A DNA stretch of 64,000 bases from Burkholderia sp. Ax-1724 (GTDB lineage Bacteria > Pseudomonadota > Gammaproteobacteria > Burkholderiales > Burkholderiaceae). The position numbers and the translations under genes were made by a program. Of the stretch, positions 43,747-51,914 are shown in pieces. Under the pieces are notes generated by a model. The model had not been told where the DNA came from and ran no database searches. It was given only the letters and a program-made list of their open reading frames with translations. Each line of letters opens with the position of its first letter. Within the stretch, counting starts at the first letter, position 1. The stretch covers positions 41,705 to 105,704 of the forward strand of contig NZ_VWWL01000027.1 in assembly GCF_011752995.1 (NCBI RefSeq), read 5' to 3'.

Positions 43747-44081
43747 CGTGCAACGATGCGGTGCCGGCCGCGCGCCGGGGCCGTGCCCGTGAAGGCGGAG
43801 TCGCAGCGGAAGTCGGCGTCGCGGTGCCGGTGCGGTGCGCGGGTTCGGTGCGTAGTTCGGAACGTAGCGAGCCTGCCCGCGCTGCCGTGGCGAACCGCGG
43901 TTGGAATCAGAACAGGCAGTAGCGGCAATAAATCGGCAATGAAGCAGCAATAAAGCAGCAAGCAGCAACAAATCGGCAGCATGTAGTTCGTTCGGACCCG
44001 AGGCGACCCAGTCATAAAAAATCGCCCGCAGCATCCGTCAGCCCTGACGGCAATGTCCCACGCCTCTCGATGGAGCCAGAT
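43747..44081. other. 335-bp spacer before the aldose epimerase gene
   Basis: No gene. It contains a short A-rich repeat block (43923-43980) and a CCGTCAG/CTGACGG palindrome (44035-44050) just upstream of the epimerase start. A weak promoter for the epimerase gene may be here, but I cannot name one confidently. Confidence 0.55.
43923..43980. repeat. Short imperfect repeats (AAATCGGCA, AGCAATAAA/AGCAGC)
   Basis: AAATCGGCA occurs twice and AGCAGCAATAAA/AGCAGCAAGCAGCAA units lie between. The block is much more A-rich than its surroundings. Function not evident. Confidence 0.5.
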
Positions 44082-45143
44082 ATGACTGTTGCGAATCTCG
44101 TTTCAGCCTCATCCCCTACCTCGCAGACCCGGCGCTCGCGCCTCGCCGCGGCGGCCAATCCCGTGCTGGCGGGGCCGAGCACGTCGGCGGTGGCGGTCGG
44201 CGAAGGCAGCGCCGGCGATATCGCCTGCGTCACGCTCGCCAACGCGCATTTGCGGCTCGACGTTGCGCCGACGCTCGGCGGCGGCGTGACCCGCTTCGAC
44301 TGGCGCGACGACGGCGCGCTCACGCCGATCTTCCGGCGCTGCCGGCATGTCGGCGCCGACACGCAGCCGAACCAGCTGGCCTGCTATCCGCTGCTGCCGT
44401 ACTCGAACCGGATCGGCGGCGGCCATTTCAGCGTGGCGGGGCGGCGCGTCGACGTGCCGCGCAACCGCGCCGACGAGCCGCTGCCGATTCACGGCGACGG
44501 CTGGCTCTGTGCCTGGCAGGTGCTCGACGCGGACCGCGAACACGTGCGTCTCGCGCTTGACCGCAGCGACGGCAAACCCTACGCGTTCCGCGCGACGCAA
44601 ACCTATACGCTCGACGGCCCGACGCTCGTCGTCGAACTCGAAATCGAAAACGCCGGGCGCGAGACGCTGCCGTTCGGGCTCGGCGTGCATCCATTCTTCG
44701 TGCGCGACGCGGACACCGAACTGTCGGCGGCGGCCGGCGGCCTGTGGCTGTCGGGCGACGACTGGCTGCCGGTGCGCCACGTGCCGGCGCCGCCCGCGTG
44801 GCAGTTTGGCGTTGCATATCCGCTGCCGGAGACGATCGTCAATCATGCGTTCACGGGCTGGAGCGGCCAGGCGGCCGTGGTGTGGCCGAAGCGCCGGCTG
44901 TCGCTGAACATCGCCGCCGACACCGACTACTACGTGCTGTACACACCGCCCGGCGAAGACTTCTTCTGCTTCGAGCCGGTCGATCACCCGATCAACGCGA
45001 TGAATCTCGCCGGCGGCGCGAGCGAACACGGCATGACGCTGCTCAAGCGCGGCGAGCGCCTGACGCGCCTGTTCCGCTTTACGGTCGAGCGCACGGGCTT
45101 GCGCTCGATGCCGGGCGGGCGCCGGGCGCGGCGTCGGCAATAA
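44082..45143 (+). CDS. Aldose 1-epimerase family protein
   Basis: 353 aa; interconverts alpha and beta anomers so that the dehydrogenase sees its preferred form. I start at the ATG at 44082 because GGAG lies six bases before it; the ATG at 44070 is the alternative. Landmarks: LLPYSNRIGGGHF with the conserved Asn-Arg, LPIHGDGW with the first catalytic His, GVHPFF with the second, and YTPPGEDFFCFEPV with the catalytic Glu. The first 45 residues are a low-complexity extension. It ends the sugar cluster. Confidence 0.9.
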   Translation: MTVANLVSASSPTSQTRRSRLAAAANPVLAGPSTSAVAVGEGSAGDIACVTLANAHLRLDVAPTLGGGVTRFDWRDDGALTPIFRRCRHVGADTQPNQLACYPLLPYSNRIGGGHFSVAGRRVDVPRNRADEPLPIHGDGWLCAWQVLDADREHVRLALDRSDGKPYAFRATQTYTLDGPTLVVELEIENAGRETLPFGLGVHPFFVRDADTELSAAAGGLWLSGDDWLPVRHVPAPPAWQFGVAYPLPETIVNHAFTGWSGQAAVVWPKRRLSLNIAADTDYYVLYTPPGEDFFCFEPVDHPINAMNLAGGASEHGMTLLKRGERLTRLFRFTVERTGLRSMPGGRRARRRQ

Positions 45144-45252
45144 GGGGGCGGCGGTTGCGCCGCGACCGGGCACGGGCGCTATCGCGGGCGTCACACAATC
45201 CGCAGGTAAAATACGCGCCTCTTCCGATTACCGGCTCGCCGCGAGACCCACC

Positions 45253-46068
45253 ATGTCCCATTTCATCCAGACACTCAACGACGCCTGGCGGCGCACCAAC
45301 TCGCTGCTGTGCGTCGGCCTCGATCCCGAGCCCGGCAAATTTCCGGGCGCGCTCGCGGGCCGGTCCGATGCGATCTTCGAGTTCTGCCGCACGATCGTCG
45401 ATGCGACCGCGCCGTACGCGTCGTCGTTCAAGCCGCAGATCGCCTACTTCGCCGCGCATCGCGCGGAAGACCAGCTCGAACAGCTGATCGCCCATATCCA
45501 CGCGAATCATCCGGGCTTGCCGGTGATTCTCGACGCGAAGCGCGGCGACATCGGCAGCACCGCCGAGCAATACGCGCGCGAGGCGTTCGAGCGCTACCGG
45601 GCCGACGCGGTGACGGTCAATCCGTACATGGGTTTCGATTCGCTCGAGCCGTATCTCGAACACGAGGGCAAGGGCGTGATCGTGCTGTGCCGGACCTCGA
45701 ACGCGGGCGGCTCCGATCTGCAATTCCTCGAAACGGGCGGCCGTCCGCTGTATCAGGTCGTCGCGCACCTGGCGGCGGACAAGTGGAATGCGAGCGGCCA
45801 GCTCGCGCTCGTGGTCGGCGCGACGTTCCCGAAGGAAATCGAGGTGGTGCGCGGGATTGTCGGCGAGATGCCGCTGCTGATTCCGGGCATCGGCGCGCAG
45901 GGCGGCGACGTGCAGGCGACCGTCACTGCCGGGCGGACCGCGAACGGCACGGGGATGCTCATCAATTCGTCGCGCGCGATCATCTACGCGGGCAAGGGCG
46001 AAGACTTCGGCGAGGCTGCGGCGCAGGCCGCGAAGACAACGCGCGACCGGATCAACGCGTTCCGCTAA
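45253..46068 (+). CDS. pyrF: Orotidine 5'-phosphate decarboxylase (type 2)
   Basis: Last step of UMP synthesis. 271 aa, the longer type-2 form found in Burkholderia and mycobacteria. Catalytic Lys-Asp motif in LDAKRGDIGSTAEQYA, substrate loop in LCVGLDPEP, and GIGAQGGDVQATV near the phosphate site. The ATG at 45253 follows the -10-like TAAAAT near 45207 by about 40 bp. It stands alone between the sugar cluster and the convergent cupin gene. Confidence 0.95.
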   Translation: MSHFIQTLNDAWRRTNSLLCVGLDPEPGKFPGALAGRSDAIFEFCRTIVDATAPYASSFKPQIAYFAAHRAEDQLEQLIAHIHANHPGLPVILDAKRGDIGSTAEQYAREAFERYRADAVTVNPYMGFDSLEPYLEHEGKGVIVLCRTSNAGGSDLQFLETGGRPLYQVVAHLAADKWNASGQLALVVGATFPKEIEVVRGIVGEMPLLIPGIGAQGGDVQATVTAGRTANGTGMLINSSRAIIYAGKGEDFGEAAAQAAKTTRDRINAFR

Positions 46069-46200
46069 GGCGCGAGGGGCAGTTTGGGCTGGGCGCGAGG
46101 GACGGAAGCGTGGGCCAGAAGCGCGGCCTACAATCTTGGGCCAGAAGGGCGACCCAGATGTATAGGCCGGAAGCCGCAAGGGCTGCTTCCTGAAAAACCG

Positions 46201-46722
46201 TCAGGCCGCCGGCGCGAGCCGCCCGATCAATGCCGCATGTTGCGGATGCCGCGCCTTCAGTGCCTCGGCGTCCGCGAGTTCGAACTCGCTGAATTCGAAG
46301 CCCGGCGCGACCGTGCAGCCGGCGAGCGCGAACGTCGCCGGGTCGGCGCACTCGGCCGCGAACCACAAGCCGGCCGGCACCACTGCCTGAAACACGGTGC
46401 CGGGATGCGTGAGCGGATTGCCGAGCCGATGCGTGACGAGCCCGCCGTGGCCGTCGAGCACGTGGACGTTCAGCGGCGCGCCGGCGTAGAAATGCCAGAT
46501 TTCGTCGGAGCGGATGCGGTGCCACGCCGAATGCGCGCCGTCGCACAGCAGGTAGTAGATCGCGGTCGAGGCCGAGCGCGTGCCGCCTCGCTCGGCCGGC
46601 TCGCCGTCGCGCAACACGCGAGCGGCCGAGCGGTAGGTTTCCGAGAAAAATCCGCCTTCAGGATGCGGCTTCAGATCGAAGCGGCGGATCAGTTCGTTCG
46701 TCACCGCCCGCGAATTGCTCAT
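46201..46722 (-). CDS. DUF985-family cupin protein
   Basis: 173-aa single-domain cupin: LKPHPEGGFFSETYRS at the start and HRIRSDEIWHFYAGAPLNVHVL with the metal-binding His/Glu pattern, ending with PGFEFSEFELAD. This fits the DUF985 (cupin_5) family, of unknown biochemical role. It sits 33 bp downstream of the CinA-type gene on the same strand. The spacer to pyrF holds only a weak GGAAGC/GCTTCC hairpin (46169-46190). Confidence 0.88.
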   Translation of the reverse strand: MSNSRAVTNELIRRFDLKPHPEGGFFSETYRSAARVLRDGEPAERGGTRSASTAIYYLLCDGAHSAWHRIRSDEIWHFYAGAPLNVHVLDGHGGLVTHRLGNPLTHPGTVFQAVVPAGLWFAAECADPATFALAGCTVAPGFEFSEFELADAEALKARHPQHAALIGRLAPAA

Positions 46723-46755
46723 ATCTCGCCCGTCAGTTCGCCGTTGGCGCGAGGC

Positions 46756-47256
46756 TCAGTGCTCGCGCTCGTCGAGCAGCGCGAGCACGCCGCGCAACGC
46801 GTGGGCCGCGGCCTGCACGCGAACCTGCTCGCGATCGCCCTTGAAAATTTTCGTTTCGACCGAGGTATGCAGCCGGTTGCTCCAGCCGAACGAGACCATG
46901 CCGACCGGCTTGGTCTCGGTGCCGCCGCCGGGCCCCGCGACGCCGGTAATCGACAGAGACACCTGTGCGCGGCTGTTGCGCAGCGCGCCCTCGGCCATCG
47001 CGCGCGCGACCGGTTCGCTGACCGCGCCGTGCTTGTCGATCAGTTCGGCCGGCACGCCGATCATTTCGCTTTTCGCCTGGTTCGAATAGGTGACGAAGCC
47101 GCGCTCGAACCAGCCGCTGCTGCCGGAAATGTCGGTAATCGCGGTCGCGACCATGCCGCCGGTGCAGGATTCGGCGGTGACGAGCATCAGGCGCTCGTCG
47201 CGTAGACGATTGCTCACGCGGATCGCAAGCTGATGAACGACGGAATCGGTAGGCAT
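46756..47256 (-). CDS. pncC: CinA C-terminal domain protein, nicotinamide-nucleotide amidase
   Basis: Deamidates NMN to nicotinate mononucleotide in pyridine-nucleotide recycling. The ATG at 47256 gives 166 aa; the 14-residue extension to 47298 lacks support. TAESCTGG holds the catalytic Ser region, and SITGVAGPGGGTETKPVGMV is the second conserved stretch. The MoaB-like N-terminal domain of full CinA is absent, as in E. coli PncC/YgaD. Located just downstream of pgpA-thiL in the same direction. Confidence 0.9.
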   Translation of the reverse strand: MPTDSVVHQLAIRVSNRLRDERLMLVTAESCTGGMVATAITDISGSSGWFERGFVTYSNQAKSEMIGVPAELIDKHGAVSEPVARAMAEGALRNSRAQVSLSITGVAGPGGGTETKPVGMVSFGWSNRLHTSVETKIFKGDREQVRVQAAAHALRGVLALLDEREH

Positions 47257-47331
47257 GGCGTCAATCCGGAAAACGGCGCCGGCGGTGAGGCGCGGCAAGG
47301 GGCGATGGCCGGGCGGCGGTCGGACCGAAGT

Positions 47332-47904
47332 TCAAACCGACATGCGCCACAGCGCGATCACGAGCAACGTAAAAAATGCGGCGATCAGGTCGTCGAACAT
47401 GATGCCAAAGCCACCTTTCAGACGGCGGTCGAAATAGCCGATGGGCGGCGGCTTCACCATGTCGAAGAAACGGAAGATGACGAATGCCCACACCTGGCCG
47501 GTCACGGTGGCCGGCGTGACCATCAGCAGCACGAGCCAGAACGCGACGATTTCGTCCCACACGATGGCCGACGGGTCTTCGACGCCGAGCCGCCTCGCCG
47601 TAAAGCCGCACACCGCGATGCCGCCGACGAAGCCCGCGACGATCAGCACGCCCCATTCGATGACGGTCAGATAGCGGCTCAGGACGACGAACGAGGCCCA
47701 CGCGAACAGCGTGCCGACCGTGCCCGGCGCGACCGGCGAGAGGCCGCTGCCGAAACCGAGCGACAGGATATGCAGCGGATGCGACAGCATGAAGCGCGCG
47801 GTGGCGCGGCGCGGTTGCGGCCTCGGCGTGCGCGGTTCCGGCGCCCGCGGCTGCGGGCTGCCGGAGAGGTCGTCGGCGGGGCCGAGCGGGTGGTCATTCT
47901 GCAT
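47332..47904 (-). CDS. pgpA: Phosphatidylglycerophosphatase A
   Basis: Membrane phosphatase making phosphatidylglycerol. 190 aa with a Pro-rich 35-residue N-terminal extension, GSGLSPVAPGTVGTLFAW, DEIVAFW (conserved Asp/Glu), FRFFDMVKPPPI and GIMFDDLIAAFF, all typical of PgpA. Its first 11 bases overlap the end of thiL, so the two are translationally linked, as in many proteobacteria. Confidence 0.94.
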   Translation of the reverse strand: MQNDHPLGPADDLSGSPQPRAPEPRTPRPQPRRATARFMLSHPLHILSLGFGSGLSPVAPGTVGTLFAWASFVVLSRYLTVIEWGVLIVAGFVGGIAVCGFTARRLGVEDPSAIVWDEIVAFWLVLLMVTPATVTGQVWAFVIFRFFDMVKPPPIGYFDRRLKGGFGIMFDDLIAAFFTLLVIALWRMSV

Positions 47905-48895
47905 GAAAGTGATCGAAACCTTGCAACGTCAGAGTGAGCGGCGCGCCGGCCGCATTGCGCCACGCGATGGCCGGGCGGTCGGTGGTTGCGTCGAGAGCGC
48001 TTATTGTACCGATGCGGGTGACCGGCACGGCGGCCTTCTGCGCGGCGGCTTCGACCGCCGCGCGCGCGGTGGCGGGCGCGGTGAAGCAGAGCTCGTAGTC
48101 GTCGCCGCCCGCGAGCGTGCAGCGCCGCTGGATCTCGGGAGCGAGACGGCGCAGCGCGTCGGAGCGCGGCACCGCGTCGACGTCGACGCTCGCGCGCATC
48201 GACGAGCGTTCGAGAATGTGCATGAGATCGCCCGCGAGGCCGTCCGACAGGTCCAGCGCCGCATGCGCGATGCCGCGCAGTGCGAGGCCGAGCGCGACGC
48301 GCGGCTCGGGGCGCTCGAGGGCGTGGCGAAATGTCGCGGCGTCGCTGGCATGGGCCGTCCACTCGCCGCGCAGCACGCCGAGCCCGGCGCGGGCGTCGCC
48401 GAGCGTGCCGGAAATCCAGATGTCGTCGCCGGGCCGGGCGGCGTCGCGGCGCAGCGCGGCGTGCGGCGGCACGCTGCCGAATACGGTGAGGCACAGATTG
48501 AGCGGCCCGCCCGTCGTATCGCCGCCGATCAGTTCGCAATCGTGACACTCTGCAAGTGCGAAAAGCCCGTTGCTGAATGCGGCGAGCCACGGTTCGTCGG
48601 CTTTCGGCAGAGAGAACGCGAGTGTGAACGCCTGCGGCTGTGCCCCCATCGCGGCGAGATCCGACAGGTTGACCGCCAGCGCCTTGTGACCGAGTGCCTC
48701 GGGGTCGACATCGGCGAAGAAATGGCGGCCTTCGACCAGCATATCCGTCGAAATCGCCAGCATCTCGCCGGGACGCGGCGCGAGCAGCGCGCAATCGTCG
48801 CCGATGCCGAGCGCGCTGCCCGTGACCTTGGACGAGCGCAGGTTGGCAGCGCGGCGGGCGAAGAAACGGTCGATCAGCGAGAACTCGGAAAGCAT
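47894..48895 (-). CDS. thiL: Thiamine-monophosphate kinase
   Basis: Phosphorylates TMP to the cofactor TPP. 333 aa: GIGDDCALL (ATP/Mg Asp motif), ISTDMLVEGRHFF, GHKALAVNLSDLAAMGA, and DLSDGLAGDLMHIL. ATG at 48895. Divergent from the malic enzyme gene; I see no TPP riboswitch in the spacer, consistent with ThiL being constitutive. Confidence 0.95.
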   Translation of the reverse strand: MLSEFSLIDRFFARRAANLRSSKVTGSALGIGDDCALLAPRPGEMLAISTDMLVEGRHFFADVDPEALGHKALAVNLSDLAAMGAQPQAFTLAFSLPKADEPWLAAFSNGLFALAECHDCELIGGDTTGGPLNLCLTVFGSVPPHAALRRDAARPGDDIWISGTLGDARAGLGVLRGEWTAHASDAATFRHALERPEPRVALGLALRGIAHAALDLSDGLAGDLMHILERSSMRASVDVDAVPRSDALRRLAPEIQRRCTLAGGDDYELCFTAPATARAAVEAAAQKAAVPVTRIGTISALDATTDRPAIAWRNAAGAPLTLTLQGFDHFHAE

Positions 48896-49219
48896 GATGG
48901 CGGAAGATGGAAGAAGAATACTTCTGGAAGGCAGTGGTTTGGCGGTTTTTGGCGGTGTATTTCAGTCAGGTCGCATACGCGGCGCGCCCGGCGTGAGTGC
49001 TACTTGTGGCTTTCGTTTCGTATCACTGCACGTCGGCGCGTGGCTGGCCTCTGGCGTTCCGCTCACCTCTTTCATCAGACGGGCAAGGCAGGCCGCATCG
49101 GCCTTTCACGCCGTTTCAGTCGCGGCTGTCGTGCCCGCATTGAAGGAATGCCGTAGGCAATTGGGGCTACAATGCCGTCGAACATCTATTCTAATCTGCA
49201 CTTCTTCGAAGCCCGCCTT
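48896..49219. other. 324-bp divergent thiL-maeB spacer
   Basis: Must contain both promoters, but no box pair is convincing: TACAAT at 49168-49173 could be a -10 for the malic enzyme, with the nearest TTGAAG too far upstream (22 bp). No riboswitch or small gene recognised. Confidence 0.5.
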
Positions 49220-51514
49220 ATGTCGAATCCCGTCAATACCAAACTCCGCGAAGCCGCTCTCGATTACCACGAGTTTCCGACTCCCGGGAAGATCGCGATC
49301 GCCCCGACCAAGCAGATGCTCAACCAGCGCGACCTCGCGCTGGCGTATTCGCCGGGCGTCGCGTTCGCGTGCGAGGAAATCGTCGAAAGCCCGCTGAACG
49401 CCGCGCGCTTCACCGCGCGCAGCAACCTGGTCGGCGTCGTCACGAACGGCACCGCGGTGCTGGGTCTCGGCAACATCGGGCCGCTCGCCTCGAAGCCGGT
49501 CATGGAAGGCAAGGCCGTCCTGTTCAAGAAGTTCGCCGGCATCGACGTGTTCGATATCGAGATCAACGAGAACGATCCGCACAAGCTCGTCGACGTGATC
49601 GCCGCGCTCGAACCGACGTTCGGCGGCATCAACCTCGAAGACATCAAGGCGCCGGACTGCTTCATCGTCGAGCGCGAATGCCGCAAGCGCATGAAGATTC
49701 CGGTCTTCCACGACGACCAGCACGGTACCGCGATCGTCGTCGCGGCGGCCGTCACCAACGGTCTGAAGGTGGTCGGCAAGGACATCAAGCAGGTCAAGCT
49801 GGTCGCTTCCGGTGCGGGCGCCGCGGCGCTCGCCTGCCTGGACCTGCTCGTCGACCTCGGCCTGCCGCTCGAAAACATCACCGTGACCGATCTCGCGGGC
49901 GTGGTCTACAAGGGCCGCACCGAGCTGATGGACCCGGACAAGGAACGCTTCGCGCGTGAAACCGACGCCCGTTCGCTTGCCGAAGTGATCGACGGCGCGG
50001 ACATTTTCCTCGGTCTGTCGGCCGGCGGCGTGCTCAAGCAGGACATGGTCAAGAAGATGGCCGACAAGCCGCTGATTCTCGCGCTCGCGAACCCGACGCC
50101 GGAAATCCTGCCGGAACTGGCGCTCGAAGTGCGCCCGGACGCCGTGCTGTGCACGGGCCGCACCGACTACCCGAACCAGGTGAACAACGTGCTGGTGTTC
50201 CCGTTCCTGTTCCGCGGCGCACTCGACGCGGGCGCGACGACGGTGACGCGGGAAATGGAAATCGCCGCGGTCAACGCGATCGCCGAACTGGCGCGCCAGG
50301 AGCAGAGCGACATCGTGGCGACCGCGTACGGCATCGAGGACCTGTCGTTCGGGCCGGAATACCTGATTCCGAAGCCGTTCGATCCGCGCCTGATCGTCAA
50401 GGTCGCGCCGGCGGTGGCGAAGGCCGCGATGGAGTGCGGCGTCGCCGAGCGTCCGATCGAGGACATGGAGGCGTACCAGCAGCATCTGCAGCAGTTCGTC
50501 TACCACAGCGGCACGACGATGAAGCCGATCTTCCAGCTCGCGCGTGGCGTCGAGCCGGAAAAGAAGCGCATTGTGTTCGCGGAAGGCGAAGAAGAGCGCG
50601 TACTGCGCGCAATGCAGATCATCGTCGACGAAAAGCTCGCCAAACCGATCCTGATCGGCCGTCCGGCCGTGATCGAGCAGCGTATCGCACGCTATGGCCT
50701 GCGCCTTGTCGCGGGGCAGGACTACACGGTCGTCAACACCGATCATGACGAACGTTACCGCGACTTCTGGCAGGAATACGCGAAGATGATGTCGCGCAAG
50801 GGCATCACGGCGCAGATGGCCAAGCTCGAAATGCGCCGCCGCACCACGCTGATCGGCGCGATGATGGTGAAGAAGGGCGAGGCGGACGGCATGATCTGCG
50901 GCACGGTCAGCACGACGCACCGCCACCTGCACTTCATCGACCAGGTGATCGGCAAGAAGCCGGGCGCCAAGGTCTACGCGGCCATGAACGCGCTGGTGCT
51001 GCCGAACCGGCAGATTTTCCTCGTCGATACGCACGTGAACGTCGATCCGACGCCGGCCGAGCTGGCCGAGATCACGATCATGGCCGCCGAGGAAGTGCGC
51101 CGCTTCGGCATCGAGCCGAAGGTCGCGCTCGTGTCGCATTCGAACTTCGGTTCGAGCAACGCGCCGACCGCGCAGAAGATGCGCGATACGCTCGACATCC
51201 TGCGCGAACGTGCGCCGGAGCTGCAAGTTGACGGCGAAATGCACGGCGACGTCGCGCTCGACGCGAACCTGCGCCGCGAAGTGCTGCCGGATTCGACGCT
51301 CGAAGGCGACGCGAACCTGCTGGTGCTGCCGAACATCGACGCAGCCAACATCTCGTACAACCTGCTGAAGACGGCGGCCGGCAACAACATCGCGATCGGC
51401 CCGATGCTGCTCGGCGCGGCCCAGCCGGTGCACGTGCTGACGCCGTCGGCAACGGTGCGCCGGATCGTCAACATGACGGCGCTGCTGGTCGCCGACGTCA
51501 TCGCAACCCGCTGA
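49220..51514 (+). CDS. maeB: NADP-dependent malic enzyme fused to phosphotransacetylase-like domain
   Basis: Oxidative decarboxylation of malate to pyruvate. The start chosen is the ATG at 49220 (MSNPVNTKLREAALDYHEFP), the family N-terminus; a frame starting at 49172 is possible but begins at the potential -10. 764 aa: malic N-domain (DLALAYSPGVAFACEEI, NGTAVLGLGNIGPLASKPVMEGK, FHDDQHGTAIV), NAD-binding domain (ASGAGAAALACLDLL), and from about 430 a PTA/PTB domain (GTVSTTHRHL, NAPTAQKMRDTL), normally regulatory and binding acetyl-CoA. Confidence 0.95.
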   Translation: MSNPVNTKLREAALDYHEFPTPGKIAIAPTKQMLNQRDLALAYSPGVAFACEEIVESPLNAARFTARSNLVGVVTNGTAVLGLGNIGPLASKPVMEGKAVLFKKFAGIDVFDIEINENDPHKLVDVIAALEPTFGGINLEDIKAPDCFIVERECRKRMKIPVFHDDQHGTAIVVAAAVTNGLKVVGKDIKQVKLVASGAGAAALACLDLLVDLGLPLENITVTDLAGVVYKGRTELMDPDKERFARETDARSLAEVIDGADIFLGLSAGGVLKQDMVKKMADKPLILALANPTPEILPELALEVRPDAVLCTGRTDYPNQVNNVLVFPFLFRGALDAGATTVTREMEIAAVNAIAELARQEQSDIVATAYGIEDLSFGPEYLIPKPFDPRLIVKVAPAVAKAAMECGVAERPIEDMEAYQQHLQQFVYHSGTTMKPIFQLARGVEPEKKRIVFAEGEEERVLRAMQIIVDEKLAKPILIGRPAVIEQRIARYGLRLVAGQDYTVVNTDHDERYRDFWQEYAKMMSRKGITAQMAKLEMRRRTTLIGAMMVKKGEADGMICGTVSTTHRHLHFIDQVIGKKPGAKVYAAMNALVLPNRQIFLVDTHVNVDPTPAELAEITIMAAEEVRRFGIEPKVALVSHSNFGSSNAPTAQKMRDTLDILRERAPELQVDGEMHGDVALDANLRREVLPDSTLEGDANLLVLPNIDAANISYNLLKTAAGNNIAIGPMLLGAAQPVHVLTPSATVRRIVNMTALLVADVIATR

Positions 51515-51516
51515 TT

Positions 51517-51554
51517 CCCGCTTCGGCGGGACATGGCGCCACCTGTGCGCCATG
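51517..51554 (+). terminator. Tandem hairpins at the maeB 3' end
   Basis: CCCGC-TTCG-GCGGG followed two bases later by CATGGCGC/GCGCCATG. There is no T-run on the plus strand, so this may mark a Rho-type or processing 3' end of maeB rather than an intrinsic terminator. Confidence 0.4.
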
Positions 51555-51586
51555 AAAAAAAAGGCGTGCCCGCAATGGGCACGCCT
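51555..51586 (-). terminator. Intrinsic terminator of the minus-strand sRNA
   Basis: AGGCGTGCCC/GGGCACGCCT perfect 10-bp stem with a 5-nt loop, followed on the minus strand by eight T residues. On the plus strand no T-run follows, so it works leftward only. Confidence 0.88.
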
Positions 51587-51731
51587 CAGGGCAAGCAGGG
51601 GATAGCCACCCCGAAAAAGATATGACACAGCCTTCCGGCCGTGCCAATTCCAAGGCTCTTCAATCGTGCTGAGAACGTAGACGGATGGCCTGCCGGGTCG
51701 TCCGCGTTTTCCTCATTTGCACGATCAGGCT
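51555..51731 (-). ncRNA. Candidate small RNA (about 175 nt), minus strand
   Basis: Both flanking genes point right, yet a textbook intrinsic terminator faces left here. Reading the minus strand: a 63-nt bulged stem-loop (51725-51663; ATCGTGC/GCACGAT, TGAG/CTCA, AACG/CGTT, CGGA/TCCG), a second stem AGCCTT/AAGGCT (51657-51629), a GGGG/CCCC hairpin (51612-51598), then the terminator. An AGGCTA -10-like box with TTGACA 17 bp upstream would start the RNA near 51730. It contains an 18-codon basic frame (51716-51660) without a ribosome-binding site. I do not recognise an Rfam family; it does not look like 6S RNA. Confidence 0.55.
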
Positions 51732-51744
51732 AAGTTTAGCCTGA
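51725..51744. promoter_or_regulatory. Perfect 9-bp inverted repeat operator
   Basis: TCAGGCTAA-GT-TTAGCCTGA covers the -10 region and start of the minus-strand sRNA; TTAG...CTAA half-sites extend the pattern to 51750. A dimeric helix-turn-helix repressor is the likeliest ligand, identity unknown. Confidence 0.6.
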
Positions 51745-51765
51745 CTAAGCTCAATATTTTGTCAA
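51737..51765 (-). promoter_or_regulatory. Putative promoter of the minus-strand sRNA
   Basis: TTGACA (51765-51760) with AGGCTA (51742-51737) after 17 bp; a second TTGACA lies at 51775-51770. The -35 is consensus, the -10 poor, which fits a regulated promoter. Confidence 0.45.
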
Positions 51766-51914
51766 ATGTTGTCAAGGCCCGCGCCGCCGGGTTTCCCGCG
51801 CGGCCGCAGGGGCCGGGTTTGCCCGTCGAACGTTGATTCCAAAGGCTATTAGCGATACCCTTACGACTTTCATGGTCGTCAAACTCGTGATCTGACAGCG
51901 GGGAAGCCTGATAG

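Larger units (their letters stand above)
51515..51914. other. 400-bp maeB-RNase spacer with a minus-strand transcription unit
   Basis: Two small hairpins follow maeB (51517-51530 with a TTCG tetraloop; 51532-51554, CATGGCGC/GCGCCATG). The rest is occupied by the candidate sRNA, its promoter and palindrome on the minus strand, listed separately. The last 130 bp before the RNase gene hold nothing else I recognise. Confidence 0.6.

Noticed and set aside
48896..49219. TPP riboswitch next to thiL
   Set aside because: No CTGAGA/ACCTGATC-type THI-box core was found on either strand.
51660..51716. 18-codon basic peptide inside the candidate sRNA
   Set aside because: No Shine-Dalgarno sequence, and the start is buried in the long stem; kept only as a note in the sRNA entry.
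51555..51731. Identification of the minus-strand RNA as 6S RNA
   Set aside because: Length is similar, but the transcript ends do not pair into the long closing stem with central bulge that defines 6S RNA; instead it has separate hairpins.
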